Source: Desulfobacterales bacterium
Lineage (GTDB): Bacteria > Desulfobacterota > Desulfobacteria > Desulfobacterales > UBA11574
Direction: 5' to 3'
NCBI GenBank assembly: GCA_030601485.1
Contig: JAUVTO010000008.1
Coordinates: 1 to 22,325, forward strand
Length of the DNA: 22,325 nucleotides
The stretch's first letter is position 1. Every line of letters begins with the position of its first letter. The translations under genes were made by a program, and so were the position numbers. Below are positions 5,752 to 14,431 of the stretch, piece by piece. A model generated the notes under the pieces. It was not told the DNA's origin. It made no database searches and worked only from the letters and a program-made list of their open reading frames with translations.

Positions 5752-8751
5752 CTAAATCCTGATTAGTTTTAGAGGGTTGTGAGCAAGCTGCTTGTTTGCC
5801 GCATTCAATCTGTCTTCATTCGATATCACCGCCACCGCTTGTTTTTCGTTGCTGTTATCGAAATATTTTTGGGCGACGTCTATGACCTGATTACGGGTCA
5901 GCGTAAGAAGTTTTTGCTTGAATTGTTTACGGGTATCGTCCGACAACAGAACGATTTTCCTGAAAAAGGCCTTTCTGGCCGCGGTCCCCGGTGGGTCAGG
6001 TTTGTCAATATCAGAGCATGCCTGGAGGATTGCCTCTTTGATGTCTTCATCGCCGTAGCTGCCGGATCTAATAAAATCCCGAGCATTATCGTATGTTTTT
6101 AGAGTAGAAACGATATGCGGATCCCTGTAAGAAGCGAAGCAAAACAGTCCGTTTTCAGTATTGTACACGGCAAATCCCCCATATGCCCCTCCTTTTTCCC
6201 GAATCTCGCGATGCAGATACAATGATCTAAGTATTTTGCTTATCACGGATAAGGCCGGTGCATCTTCATGTCCCAGGCGCACGGTCTCAAAAGTCTTGGC
6301 CACAAATGAAACGGATGACGATGTGCTCCACCCTTCCCTGGGGATTTGATCATCACAATCGATTTCCGGCGGCACAAATCCATGTCCTGTCTTTAATAAT
6401 TCCGGCCCGAGTTCAAGTCCGTTTTGTATCGATACCGTGGCTGAAGAAGCTGCTGAAATCGATTGTTCTTCACCAATCAGCGCCATTTTAAGGTTGTTAC
6501 GTGTAAAAAGTGTTTTGCTGATAATGAAAAGTTTTTCAGAGACGGATTTCAGTTTTTCGTCTGTAAGGTCGTCGGTTATCGCCTTTATGGTTTGAAGCTG
6601 TTGAATCCCGTGCCAGGCTTCGTTCAGTGCACTTGCTGAAGAAAAATTTCTTGAAGCCATGGACATCGCTAACCGGTGGCCGTTTTGCACAATCATCGAT
6701 TCCAGGCCTGCACGGTACTCCAGAAAAAGGCTTCTTAAACGAACCAGATCTGAGAAATCGAATTTGTACAAAAGTTCTTCAATGATGTCAAACAGTTGAT
6801 CCTGATTTCGAACCAGGCACTTTCCGTTAATAGCGACAAGGGGTATGCAGGCTCCTGCATTGTCAAAACCGGTACGGGCATGGCATGACAAGCCGATACC
6901 GCCGGTATACGCATCAATACGCTGTGCCATTTCTGTATAGTCATGTATGGCCGTGCCGATCTTGGAAAAGGCGTGGCAGAAAAAAGGAACCAGGGGGACC
7001 AATTTTTTTTGCAATAATCCGCTTCCCGAAAACCCCAAAAAATAAAAAATACCGGAGGTTGATTGCCGATAACAAGTGGCCGGTACGGTGTCATAAGAGG
7101 TTGACGCTTTCACGATTTGAACCGTGGGGGGAATCTCTTCAAGATCTAATGTGGGAAGACAGGAAACGTCCTCTTTGTATTCCTGGAGTTGTTTTAACGC
7201 GTGGGTATCCGCTTTTATTTTTTCAAGTTCGGGTTGTGTCATTTCAGTACGGACCCGGTCGAGTTCTGCCGTGACTCGATGGCGTTCTCTCTGTTCCATT
7301 AACGGGTCAGGAACAAGAGTAAGAAGCACCCGGTGCGCATTTTCCAGGAAATATTTTTTAATCCGGTTCTCAAGGAAGGGCCCTTTAGAAATCTCATTTC
7401 GAAGCCGTTGAAGATCAGCATCAAATTGCAAAATTCTGACAGGATCACCTCCATGAAACCAACTGCCGGAAAATGTCAACAGCAACTTGATACCATATGG
7501 ATAAGGCGTGTTTGTTACCTCTTTACGATGAAACTCCAGCTGATGAATGGCGGATTCAATCATTTTTATATCAATGCCGTTTTTCGAAAGATCCTCCAGA
7601 ACATTAAATACTATGGATTCAATTTTATCAGCGGCAGATTCCTCAACATCCTTCAATCCGCAGACAAACATAGTATCTCTGTTCTCAGCATCAAAGCCGG
7701 TTCCGTCACAAAGGGCTGTTCCGAGTTTTGAATCTATTAGTGCCTTTCGCAGGGGAGATGCGGGATTCCCAAGAAGAATTTGACCGAGGAGGGTTAGAAT
7801 CAGAACCTCAAAAGGATCTTTGATGTCCGCGGTGAGCCATGCCACACAAACTTGACACTTTTTTGATGGATCTTCATTTTTGTCCAATGGATAAGAATAT
7901 GTATTCTTTCTCGGCTTGCTCCAGCGGGGCTGGGAAGGAACATCGGTTTTTGGATCCATGCTTTCAAAATGCGCAAAAATTTTTTCGTTGATAAATTTAA
8001 GGTGGTCTCTTAAAGGCAGGTCCCCATAGGTATAAAAAAAAGCGTTGCTGGGATGATAATGCCGGCGGTGGAAAGCCTTGAGCTGATCATAGGTCAATTC
8101 GGGAATGATCGCAGGATCTCCGCCCGAATTGTAGCCGTAGGTTGTTTCAGGATAAAGCGCATTTAAAATGGATCGGACCATTACCTGGTTTGGTGATGAC
8201 ATGGCGCCTTTCATTTCGTTGTATACAACCCCTTTATAAACCAGTTTCACCGAATCAGAGTCTTTGGCGCCATCTTCTATTTCCAGACGGTGTCCCTCCT
8301 GCTTGAAGCTAAGCTCTTCAATGTTGGGGTAAAAAGCGGAATCCAGATAAACATCCATGAGGTTGTAAAAATCTGTTCGGTTTTGAGTGGAAAAGGGATA
8401 CATGGTCCAGTCCGATGAAGTAAAGGCGTTCATGAAAGTGCTCAAACTCCTTTTAAGCATGGAAAAAAACGGATCTCTTACGGGAAATTTATGAGAACCG
8501 CACAAAACGGTATGTTCAAGGATATGAGCAACACCCGTTGAATCACAAGGGACCGTCTTAAAAGCCACGCTGAATGTATTTTCTTTGTCGTTGTTACTGA
8601 TGTGAGTATGCCGGGCGCCTGTTAAGGTATGTTCAAGCAGATAAAGAAATACACCGATTTCTTTAAGTTCTGAAACCTGCCTGATAAAATAGCCGAAAAT
8701 ACGATCTCCTTGTTTGATGTCGGGATTGTTGTGATCCAGAAGTGTACTCAT
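5752..8751 (-). CDS. M16C zinc metallopeptidase, presequence protease (PreP)-like
   Basis: A 999-residue insulinase-superfamily peptidase. The inverted zinc motif HILEH is at 76-80 (His76 and His80 ligands, Glu79 general base), followed by the family's TVLCGSHKFPVRDPF segment. NEMKGAMSSP at 178-187 supplies the third ligand, Glu179. Four homologous half-domains are expected, and the length matches PreP/Cym1-type single-chain enzymes that degrade peptides in a closed chamber. There is no signal peptide at the N-terminus (MSTLLDHNNPDIKQGDRIFG), so it should act in the cytoplasm on oligopeptides. AAGGA lies about 8 bases before the ATG. It ends 4 bases from the convergent gdt1-like gene with no terminator visible between them. 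Substrate is unknown; the family is clear. Confidence 0.92.
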   Translation of the reverse strand: MSTLLDHNNPDIKQGDRIFGYFIRQVSELKEIGVFLYLLEHTLTGARHTHISNNDKENTFSVAFKTVPCDSTGVAHILEHTVLCGSHKFPVRDPFFSMLKRSLSTFMNAFTSSDWTMYPFSTQNRTDFYNLMDVYLDSAFYPNIEELSFKQEGHRLEIEDGAKDSDSVKLVYKGVVYNEMKGAMSSPNQVMVRSILNALYPETTYGYNSGGDPAIIPELTYDQLKAFHRRHYHPSNAFFYTYGDLPLRDHLKFINEKIFAHFESMDPKTDVPSQPRWSKPRKNTYSYPLDKNEDPSKKCQVCVAWLTADIKDPFEVLILTLLGQILLGNPASPLRKALIDSKLGTALCDGTGFDAENRDTMFVCGLKDVEESAADKIESIVFNVLEDLSKNGIDIKMIESAIHQLEFHRKEVTNTPYPYGIKLLLTFSGSWFHGGDPVRILQFDADLQRLRNEISKGPFLENRIKKYFLENAHRVLLTLVPDPLMEQRERHRVTAELDRVRTEMTQPELEKIKADTHALKQLQEYKEDVSCLPTLDLEEIPPTVQIVKASTSYDTVPATCYRQSTSGIFYFLGFSGSGLLQKKLVPLVPFFCHAFSKIGTAIHDYTEMAQRIDAYTGGIGLSCHARTGFDNAGACIPLVAINGKCLVRNQDQLFDIIEELLYKFDFSDLVRLRSLFLEYRAGLESMIVQNGHRLAMSMASRNFSSASALNEAWHGIQQLQTIKAITDDLTDEKLKSVSEKLFIISKTLFTRNNLKMALIGEEQSISAASSATVSIQNGLELGPELLKTGHGFVPPEIDCDDQIPREGWSTSSSVSFVAKTFETVRLGHEDAPALSVISKILRSLYLHREIREKGGAYGGFAVYNTENGLFCFASYRDPHIVSTLKTYDNARDFIRSGSYGDEDIKEAILQACSDIDKPDPPGTAARKAFFRKIVLLSDDTRKQFKQKLLTLTRNQVIDVAQKYFDNSNEKQAVAVISNEDRLNAANKQLAHNPLKLIRI

Positions 8752-8882
8752 AAGTAAATCCTTAATTAAAATTGCCTAAAATATATTGTTTTTCCCCAAA
8801 TAGCCCAGTCCCACCAAACTGTCACGGAATCACAAGTTTCCAGCCTTCAATCTTCAATGGATAATCGGCAATTTCCAAGGAG
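8752..8882. other. Short intergenic stretch
   Basis: These 131 bases lie between the winged-helix gene and the M16C gene, both read leftwards. I saw no hairpin with a T-run, no good promoter and no small gene, so cotranscription of the two genes is possible. Confidence 0.35.
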
Positions 8883-9275
8883 CTAAGCGGCAATATACAG
8901 GCCGCGACTCTTGCGAACAATTTTGTCCATTTTATGCAAACGATAAATAATATTGCGAAGTTTTTTGTCTTCAAAACCGGTTCTTTCTTGAATATCGGCA
9001 AATTCTACACCCTTTCTGAATCGTTTAATCACTTCCAGTGCTCTGTCGGTAGAAGTCATGGCGGTCCTGTCGCTATATGCCTTGCTTTTAGAACCTTTTA
9101 CACTGGAGATCGAGCTGCTTTTGCCTGTCATTGCAGACGACTTGATGAGCATTTCCAGATGATCCATTTTGACCATGAGTTTGTCGATATCTTTCCGGGT
9201 CGGAATATTGTAATACTGCATGAAGAACTTTACCATTGCATCAAAACTTACAGATTTGCCTTTTTTCTTTGCCAT
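8883..9275 (-). CDS. Small lysine-rich winged-helix DNA-binding protein (paralogue A)
   Basis: A 130-residue basic protein of no recognised named family. It has an N-terminal region with a short helical or coiled-coil segment (about 27-46, KDIDKLMVKMDHLEMLIKSS), a Ser/Lys-rich linker (about 47-72), and a C-terminal winged-helix-like domain (about 76-130) ending KIVRKSRGLYIAA. The C-terminal half is clearly related to the protein at 14078-14431: TGFEDKKLRNIIYRLHK here matches TDFNSRQLSNVLYKLTK there, and both end with KSRGxY. I start at MAKKKGKSV because GGAGG about 7 bases upstream fits perfectly; the frame continues to 9476 without a likely start. The basic N-terminus, flexible linker and winged helix suggest a nucleoid-associated or regulatory protein. 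Function is inferred only from shape. Confidence 0.72.
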   Translation of the reverse strand: MAKKKGKSVSFDAMVKFFMQYYNIPTRKDIDKLMVKMDHLEMLIKSSAMTGKSSSISSVKGSKSKAYSDRTAMTSTDRALEVIKRFRKGVEFADIQERTGFEDKKLRNIIYRLHKMDKIVRKSRGLYIAA

Positions 9276-9345
9276 GTGACCCTCCTTGTATAACGGATTG
9301 TTTAAGATGGAAAAAATGACTAATATAAGCAAAAAATCAATATAA

Positions 9346-9374
9346 AAATTACTTGATAACATATAAAAAGTCAA
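9346..9374 (-). promoter_or_regulatory. Candidate promoter of winged-helix gene A
   Basis: On the minus strand TTGACT (9374-9369) is followed, after 17 bases, by TAATTT (9351-9346). The -35 is good and the -10 is poor. The wider TTGACTTTTTA string also occurs upstream of paralogue B, at about 14505-14516. Confidence 0.4.
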
Positions 9375-9376
9375 GT

Positions 9377-9405
9377 TATACAATTTATTCACGATGCTGT
9401 ATAAT
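9377..9405 (+). promoter_or_regulatory. Possible promoter for the DUF2062 gene
   Basis: A perfect TATAAT at 9400-9405 lies 17 bases after TATACA (four of six -35 matches). It would give a leader of about 145 bases that includes the 29-bp hairpin repeat at 9508-9536. It is divergent from and overlaps the promoter region of the winged-helix gene. Confidence 0.3.
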
Positions 9406-9507
9406 ACGCCATTAATAATGAACCGTTGAAAATGAGAACCTTTCGTGATAATTTGATTATGATTGAGCGAAGGCACATAATTGAAAGTCGCCTGTTAACT
9501 GATGACG

Positions 9508-9536
9508 CCTGATCAAGTTTTGACTTGATTGGGGTT
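9508..9536. repeat. 29-bp hairpin repeat, copy 2
   Basis: This has the same length, loop (TTTTGA) and stem layout as 5229-5257: CCTGATCAAG pairs with CTTGATTGGG through G-U pairs at two places. The inner G-C pair of copy 1 is A-T here, a compensatory change. It lies 21 bases upstream of the DUF2062 start codon. Confidence 0.6.
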
Positions 9537-9557
9537 TGAAGCGATACTGCATTTTTT

Positions 9558-10067
9558 ATGAGCAATACCCGGATGAAAGAAGCAGAACAACAACATGGTT
9601 CCAAAAAATCAGGGGGATTGTTACAAAAGTATAATATACGTGAGTTTTTTGAGCGTGTAAAAAAGCTTCACGGCGATCCCCATTACATTGCCATGGGTAT
9701 GGCCATCGGGGTTTTTGTGGGCATAACCCCTACCATGCCGTTTCATACGGTTATCGCCGTGCTTCTGGCTTTTATTTTGCGGGGAAGCAAAGCCGCCGCT
9801 GCCCTTGGAGTCTGGTTTTGCAACCCGCTTACCGCACCTTTTTTTTATCTGGGAAGCTACAAGGCGGGAATGTTTATTTTCGGCAATTCAGCTCCCTTTG
9901 ACATAAAATACGAATCGGTTTTAGAACTTATAAAGCTTGGGATGGATGTCACTATGGCGATGATCGCCGGCGGAATAATATTGGGAATTCTTCCGGGAAT
10001 TGGCGCATATTTTATAACTCGTAAAATTATTACAAGGATACAATTGCGTAAAACGGCAGGGCGTTAA
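9558..10067 (+). CDS. DUF2062 family inner-membrane protein
   Basis: A 169-residue integral membrane protein. After a soluble N-terminus comes GDPHYIAMGMAIGVFVGITPTMPFHT (about 40-65), the glycine/proline-rich segment typical of DUF2062 (PF09835), then hydrophobic helices around 65-78, 80-100 and 130-155 and a basic C-terminal tail. DUF2062 domains are often near or fused to glycosyltransferases, but no such gene is present here and the biochemical role is unknown. The ribosome binding site before ATG 9558 is poor, so the start could instead be the Met at 9573. It is followed by rsmA 120 bases later in the same direction. Family call is good. Confidence 0.8.
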   Translation: MSNTRMKEAEQQHGSKKSGGLLQKYNIREFFERVKKLHGDPHYIAMGMAIGVFVGITPTMPFHTVIAVLLAFILRGSKAAAALGVWFCNPLTAPFFYLGSYKAGMFIFGNSAPFDIKYESVLELIKLGMDVTMAMIAGGIILGILPGIGAYFITRKIITRIQLRKTAGR

Positions 10068-10187
10068 TCTTTTTCTCAAATTCCATTATTGCATTCCGAT
10101 GCTATAAACAAATTACAATTAAAAGACTCGTGATTTTAATAATTTGCAGAAAATCAGAAACGTTTAATTATTCTTTCATATGAAGCG

Positions 10188-11042
10188 ATGACCTCACCAA
10201 AAACACTGCTGGTTTTTCATAATATCAGACCTAAAAAACAACTGGGCCAGCATTTTTTAGCGAATCAGAACACTGCAGAGATGATTGTGAACCGTTCCGG
10301 AATTTTACCGGAAGATGTTGTTCTGGAAATAGGCGCCGGCCTGGGTGCTTTAACCATTTCTGTCGCCCGCAAGGCCAGGGAAGTCTTTGCGGTTGAGAAG
10401 GATCGCAAAATCATAAATATTTTAAAAACAGAGATCCTTGCAAGTAATCTTTCAAATGTTGTTATAATGGAACAAAATATATTGAAGATGGATATTAAAT
10501 CGCTGGCAGAAAATGTCGGACAAAAGATGGTGGTCATGGGCAACCTTCCCTACAACATATCTTCCCAGATTCTTGTTCAACTTATTAAATCCAGAGAGGC
10601 GTTAACCAGGGCGGTCTTCATGCTACAGAAGGAGCTGGCTCAGCGCATTACTGCACAACCCGGTTGCAAGGATTATGGAAGACTTACAGTTATGCTTGGG
10701 TATTGTTCCGACATAAAAAAAATAGCAGATGTTAAAGCTTCTCTTTTTTTCCCAAAACCCAAAGTAGATTCCGAAGTTCTTGAATTTAGATTTAAAAAAA
10801 CACTGGAATATCCCACCAATGATGAGGTCTTCTTCTTCAGTGTCATCAAGGCGGCTTTCGGAAACAGACGAAAAACTCTTAAAAACGCGCTTGCGGCAAG
10901 CGCACTGAATATTGATGCGAATACTGCCGAAAATGTGCTTAAACGGTCAGGAATAGATCCGGTTCGGCGAGCCGAGACACTTACCATAGAAGAGTTTGTT
11001 AAACTGAGCAACAATTTGGAATCTACCGGGGTTTCACTATAA
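10188..11042 (+). CDS. rsmA: 16S rRNA (adenine1518/1519-N6)-dimethyltransferase
   Basis: A cytoplasmic 284-residue SAM-dependent methyltransferase that dimethylates the two adjacent adenines in the 3'-terminal hairpin of 16S rRNA during 30S maturation. The family N-terminus KKQLGQHFLANQN (16-28) is present, then the SAM loop EIGAGLGAL (47-55), an acidic ribose-binding residue in AVEKD (68-72), and the catalytic NLPYNIS motif (119-125). The C-terminal helical domain contains the usual FGNRRKTLKNAL segment. Full length for KsgA/RsmA. The last 20 bases overlap tail-to-tail with the M16 lipoprotein gene on the other strand. The ribosome binding site is weak. Confidence 0.95.
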   Translation: MTSPKTLLVFHNIRPKKQLGQHFLANQNTAEMIVNRSGILPEDVVLEIGAGLGALTISVARKAREVFAVEKDRKIINILKTEILASNLSNVVIMEQNILKMDIKSLAENVGQKMVVMGNLPYNISSQILVQLIKSREALTRAVFMLQKELAQRITAQPGCKDYGRLTVMLGYCSDIKKIADVKASLFFPKPKVDSEVLEFRFKKTLEYPTNDEVFFFSVIKAAFGNRRKTLKNALAASALNIDANTAENVLKRSGIDPVRRAETLTIEEFVKLSNNLESTGVSL

Positions 11043-13914
11043 TCGTTGCCGCCTTTCCGTTATCCAGGTATTTCTTCGCAATATTGGACACCTCTTCTTT
11101 TGTAATAGAAGCATAATCATTCATTATTGTGCGGCTCCAGTCGAGCTGTTGGGGATGTTTTTTGGAACCCGTAAGGACTGTGTTAAGCCAGTAGCTGTTT
11201 TTGCGCATCATTTCTTTTATACTGGTAAGGGTTGGAAATAAGGCCCGGCGCAATTCATCCTGGGTGGCGCCATCAGCAGCAAGGCCGGATACTATTTTCT
11301 TTACTTTATTTACTAACATATTTGCTTCTTCAGGATTAATATAAACCCCTGCTTGAAAAACTCCATATTCCGGATAAGCCCGGCTCGGTCTGTTAAAGGT
11401 AAATGTAGAATAAGCGGAGCCAAGCTTTTCACGAATCTGCTCACGCAGCCTGTCCGAAACAATATCCGCCAATACGGATAAACGGCGTGTCCTGCTTATA
11501 TTCCATAAATCTTCAGTTGGATAGGCGACGATTACCATGCCTTTAGGAATTTTTGTCACCACAGATATCTTGCGAAATTGGCCGACAGGAAATTCAGGCC
11601 ATCTTGACTCTGATGACTTGTAGATTTCGGTATGCAGGGAAAGGGTACCCAAATATTTAGCGGCCAATTTTATGACCGAATCCATATCAAAATCTCCCAC
11701 TACCGATACTTCCATAATATCAGTTTTTAATGATGCCTGGATCCACGACCGGACATGCTCAAGAGTCAACTGCTTGAATTCTTCAAAAGAGGGAAGGCCG
11801 AAACGACTGTCTCCTCCGGCAAGAAAGCGGTTTCCTGAAAGTACCATGGCGCCATCGATTGAACCCGAAAATTCCAGATATTTCTGCCTGAACCGTTCCA
11901 TGGAGAGAGTATAAGCATCTTCACGAAAACCCGGATCAACCAGATGCGCATAAAGGAGCTGAAACAACAGCGGAACTTCTTGGGTAACGGTTTCTCCTTT
12001 GAAGATACAATGGTTTTCCAAAACATCAAAAAAAACATCCGTGCTTTTCCCTGCCATGGCACGTTCAATCCCATCTTTGTCCAGGGCTCCGAGTCCGCTC
12101 TCATTAATTACTTTTGTGCTCAGCGCAGCAAGGCCGGGTTTTTTTAATGGTTCGGAAGTTCTGCCCGAGCCAAAGGTAAGATTAATAAGCACTTGATTGG
12201 CTTTAAAGTCGGTTTTCTTGAGATTAAGGCGGACACCGTTTTTGAAATCAACCTGGACAATTTCAAGATCAGGAATCTTTTTTGTCCGGATAATCGAGCC
12301 ATGTTTCCCGGGTTCCTGAAGATATGGAAACGTCACGGTTTTCTTTTCAGCCGGTTTTGATACTTGCACCTTTTTGCTTTTGTAATAAGCTCCAAGTATT
12401 TGAGAAAGGGGATCCTTATCCGTCCCTGTCAGTTCTGCATTGCCGGTTACAAGTAAAAGCCTGTGTTCCGGCGCCCAGATCTCTTTGAAAGCATCGTGCA
12501 CATTTTGTAAGGTCAACGCGTTGATAAGGGGAGTAAAAAGTTCTTTTTTCTGTTCCGGCGACAAAAAAACTCGGTCTGCATTAAGGTTCCATAATATCTT
12601 TCGTGCCAGATGCCGGCTGTTGCGTGTGGAAGCTTTTTTTACTGCGTTGTCAAGTTCTGAAAGATAATCTTTTTTTACCCTGTCCAATTCTGATTCAGTA
12701 AACCCGAATTTCAATGCCTTTCTTAAGATTTGTTCGGTAAGAGAAAGAGATCTCTTCCAGTTTTCCGGGCTGCACTCGGCTGTGATCTCAGCATATTTCA
12801 TTTGATTTAAAAAATATCCTGAACGAATGGATGCCGAGGTAAAGGGAGTGCCTGCTTTTCTGACCATAGCATTTAGGCGGTCATGGACAATGCGATTGGC
12901 AATATTTTCGATCAATCTATCTTTTTGAAAGGCAAAAAAATCCGGTTTCTTGGAAACCTTTTCCACAACTTCGATGCTTGTCGTTGTATTTCCTGCTTCT
13001 TTTTCGAGGTGATAAAAAGGTGTTATTCCAAGGTGATTTATCTTTCCAAAATTGGGCTCGGGCATAGGAGGCGCCCGGGACGATAATGAGGAGAAATTTT
13101 CCTTTATTAGTGAAATCGCCGATTGGGCATCAAAATCTCCCACCATTACAAGTATCATTTTCTCCGGCCTGTACCAGGTATCATAAAACGCCTTCAAACG
13201 CTTATGGTCAGCCTTTTTCAGTGTCTCTTCTTTGCCTATGGGAAGTCTTTTAGATATTTTTGCATGAGGAAATTCAAAATTCAATGTCGCAACATATGTA
13301 CGATATGATGCAGAATCGCGGGTTCGCTTTTCGGCCAGAACCACCCGCCGTTCACTGTCAATCTCCGACGGTAAAAGAAGCGCACCTTCAGCATAGTCTT
13401 TGATGACCGTCAGACCTTTCTTAAGATTTTTCCTGTCACCCTGCGGCAAAAGAATGTCATAAACGGTTTCATTAAACCCGGTATGAGCATTTGCATCGGC
13501 CCCAAACTGCATACCGATACTCTGGAAATATTTTACCAGTTCCCCGGGCTTAAAATTTGTTGAGCCGTTAAACAGCATGTGTTCTAAGAAATGGGCCAAT
13601 CCCTGTTGATGGTCTGACTCGTGTAGTGAACCTGCCTGAACATTCAGGTGCATACCGACCCTGTCTTTGGGCCTGTGATTTTTCATTAATACATACCTGA
13701 ACCCATTCGGCAGTTTTCCAAATATAAGGTCCGGATCCGGAAGAAGATCGCTTTTCTCATGAGGCCATTTGACAAAAGCGTCGATATTTTCAACAGAACT
13801 TTTTGTAACGCTTTGGACATTTTGATTAACCAGAGCGCATGAGAACAAAATAACTATTAAAGCAGCACATAGTAAAACTTTTATAATAGAAGGAGCAGAA
13901 AGTTTTTTAAACAT
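11023..13914 (-). CDS. M16 (PqqL-like) zinc metallopeptidase, predicted periplasmic lipoprotein
   Basis: A 963-residue peptidase of the M16B/PqqL type with two homologous halves. An N-terminal hydrophobic segment (11-25) ends in LFSC, a lipobox-like site with Cys26, so it is probably tethered to a membrane on the periplasmic side. The zinc motif HFLEH is at 108-112 with the conserved MLFNGS following; ERRVVLAEKRTRD near 188-200 holds the third ligand, Glu195. The second half (from about 550) has no HxxEH and is the expected inactive partner domain. It is distinct from the cytoplasmic M16C enzyme at 5752-8751. The ATG is preceded by GGAAG about 10 bases upstream. A strong terminator separates it from the winged-helix gene upstream, so it should have its own promoter. 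Substrate unknown. Confidence 0.9.
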   Translation of the reverse strand: MFKKLSAPSIIKVLLCAALIVILFSCALVNQNVQSVTKSSVENIDAFVKWPHEKSDLLPDPDLIFGKLPNGFRYVLMKNHRPKDRVGMHLNVQAGSLHESDHQQGLAHFLEHMLFNGSTNFKPGELVKYFQSIGMQFGADANAHTGFNETVYDILLPQGDRKNLKKGLTVIKDYAEGALLLPSEIDSERRVVLAEKRTRDSASYRTYVATLNFEFPHAKISKRLPIGKEETLKKADHKRLKAFYDTWYRPEKMILVMVGDFDAQSAISLIKENFSSLSSRAPPMPEPNFGKINHLGITPFYHLEKEAGNTTTSIEVVEKVSKKPDFFAFQKDRLIENIANRIVHDRLNAMVRKAGTPFTSASIRSGYFLNQMKYAEITAECSPENWKRSLSLTEQILRKALKFGFTESELDRVKKDYLSELDNAVKKASTRNSRHLARKILWNLNADRVFLSPEQKKELFTPLINALTLQNVHDAFKEIWAPEHRLLLVTGNAELTGTDKDPLSQILGAYYKSKKVQVSKPAEKKTVTFPYLQEPGKHGSIIRTKKIPDLEIVQVDFKNGVRLNLKKTDFKANQVLINLTFGSGRTSEPLKKPGLAALSTKVINESGLGALDKDGIERAMAGKSTDVFFDVLENHCIFKGETVTQEVPLLFQLLYAHLVDPGFREDAYTLSMERFRQKYLEFSGSIDGAMVLSGNRFLAGGDSRFGLPSFEEFKQLTLEHVRSWIQASLKTDIMEVSVVGDFDMDSVIKLAAKYLGTLSLHTEIYKSSESRWPEFPVGQFRKISVVTKIPKGMVIVAYPTEDLWNISRTRRLSVLADIVSDRLREQIREKLGSAYSTFTFNRPSRAYPEYGVFQAGVYINPEEANMLVNKVKKIVSGLAADGATQDELRRALFPTLTSIKEMMRKNSYWLNTVLTGSKKHPQQLDWSRTIMNDYASITKEEVSNIAKKYLDNGKAATIIVKPR

Positions 13915-13962
13915 GATTATACTTCCGGAGGATATGGGTGAAATTATTATTAAAAAGGTAAA

Positions 13963-14009
13963 AAGCCTTCAGTATGTGCGGTTTTATTCATGAGGCATAC
14001 TGAAGGCTT
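13963..14009 (-). terminator. Strong intrinsic terminator, possibly bidirectional
   Basis: AAGCCTTCAGTATG at 13963-13976 is perfectly complementary to 13996-14009 (14-bp stem, 19-nt loop). Read on the minus strand it follows the winged-helix gene and is trailed by TTTTTACCTTTTT. On the plus strand it is followed by GTTTTCTTTT, so it could also stop transcription in that direction. Confidence 0.85.
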
Positions 14010-14077
14010 GTTTTCTTTTACTTTAAAACATTTTGTTGGAACGTAAAGCCAAAATCCGTCGATTCATTCCTTAAATG

Positions 14078-14431
14078 TTATTTTTTAACATAAACACCAC
14101 GTGACTTTGCTTCAATTTCCCGTTTTTTTGTTAGTTTATACAGCACATTGCTGAGCTGTCTTGAATTAAAGTCGGTTTTTTCTTTAAGCTGGGCGATGGT
14201 AATCCCTTTACGGGCCTTTTTGACGGCATTTAATATAGTGTCAATAACCGTTGGCGGTTTAGCAGGAGCCTTTTTTGCAGCCACTTTTTTCTTTGCCGCA
14301 GTCTTTTTGGGAGTAGAAGTCGCTTTTTTTAACTGAAGCTTTTCAACCTGTTTAGTGATTTTTTCAACTTGTTTGGAAAGGGAAGTAAGCGAACTGCTTA
14401 TCGTTTTTAATTGATCTTTTAATTTCTTCAT
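14078..14431 (-). CDS. H1-like lysine/alanine-rich winged-helix protein (paralogue B)
   Basis: A 117-residue, strongly basic protein in three parts: an N-terminal heptad-like coiled coil (about 4-34, LKTISSSLTSLSKQVEKITK and on), a Lys/Ala/Pro-rich linker (about 35-60, with AAKKKVAAKKAPAKPP) like histone H1 tails and AlgP/HU-extension proteins, and a winged-helix-like domain (about 62-117) ending EIEAKSRGVYVKK. The C-terminal domain is paralogous to that of 8883-9275. AAGGAGG lies 9 bases before the ATG, predicting good expression. It is monocistronic: a strong terminator follows and the promoter-like TTGACT/TATAGC pair precedes it. A role in DNA compaction or in oligomer-bound regulation is inferred; I know no characterised homologue. 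Confidence 0.75.
   Translation of the reverse strand: MKKLKDQLKTISSSLTSLSKQVEKITKQVEKLQLKKATSTPKKTAAKKKVAAKKAPAKPPTVIDTILNAVKKARKGITIAQLKEKTDFNSRQLSNVLYKLTKKREIEAKSRGVYVKK

Noticed and set aside
9276..9476. Longer winged-helix protein starting at 9476
   Set aside because: The extra residues cover AT-rich promoter sequence, and a strong GGAGG fits the ATG at 9275.
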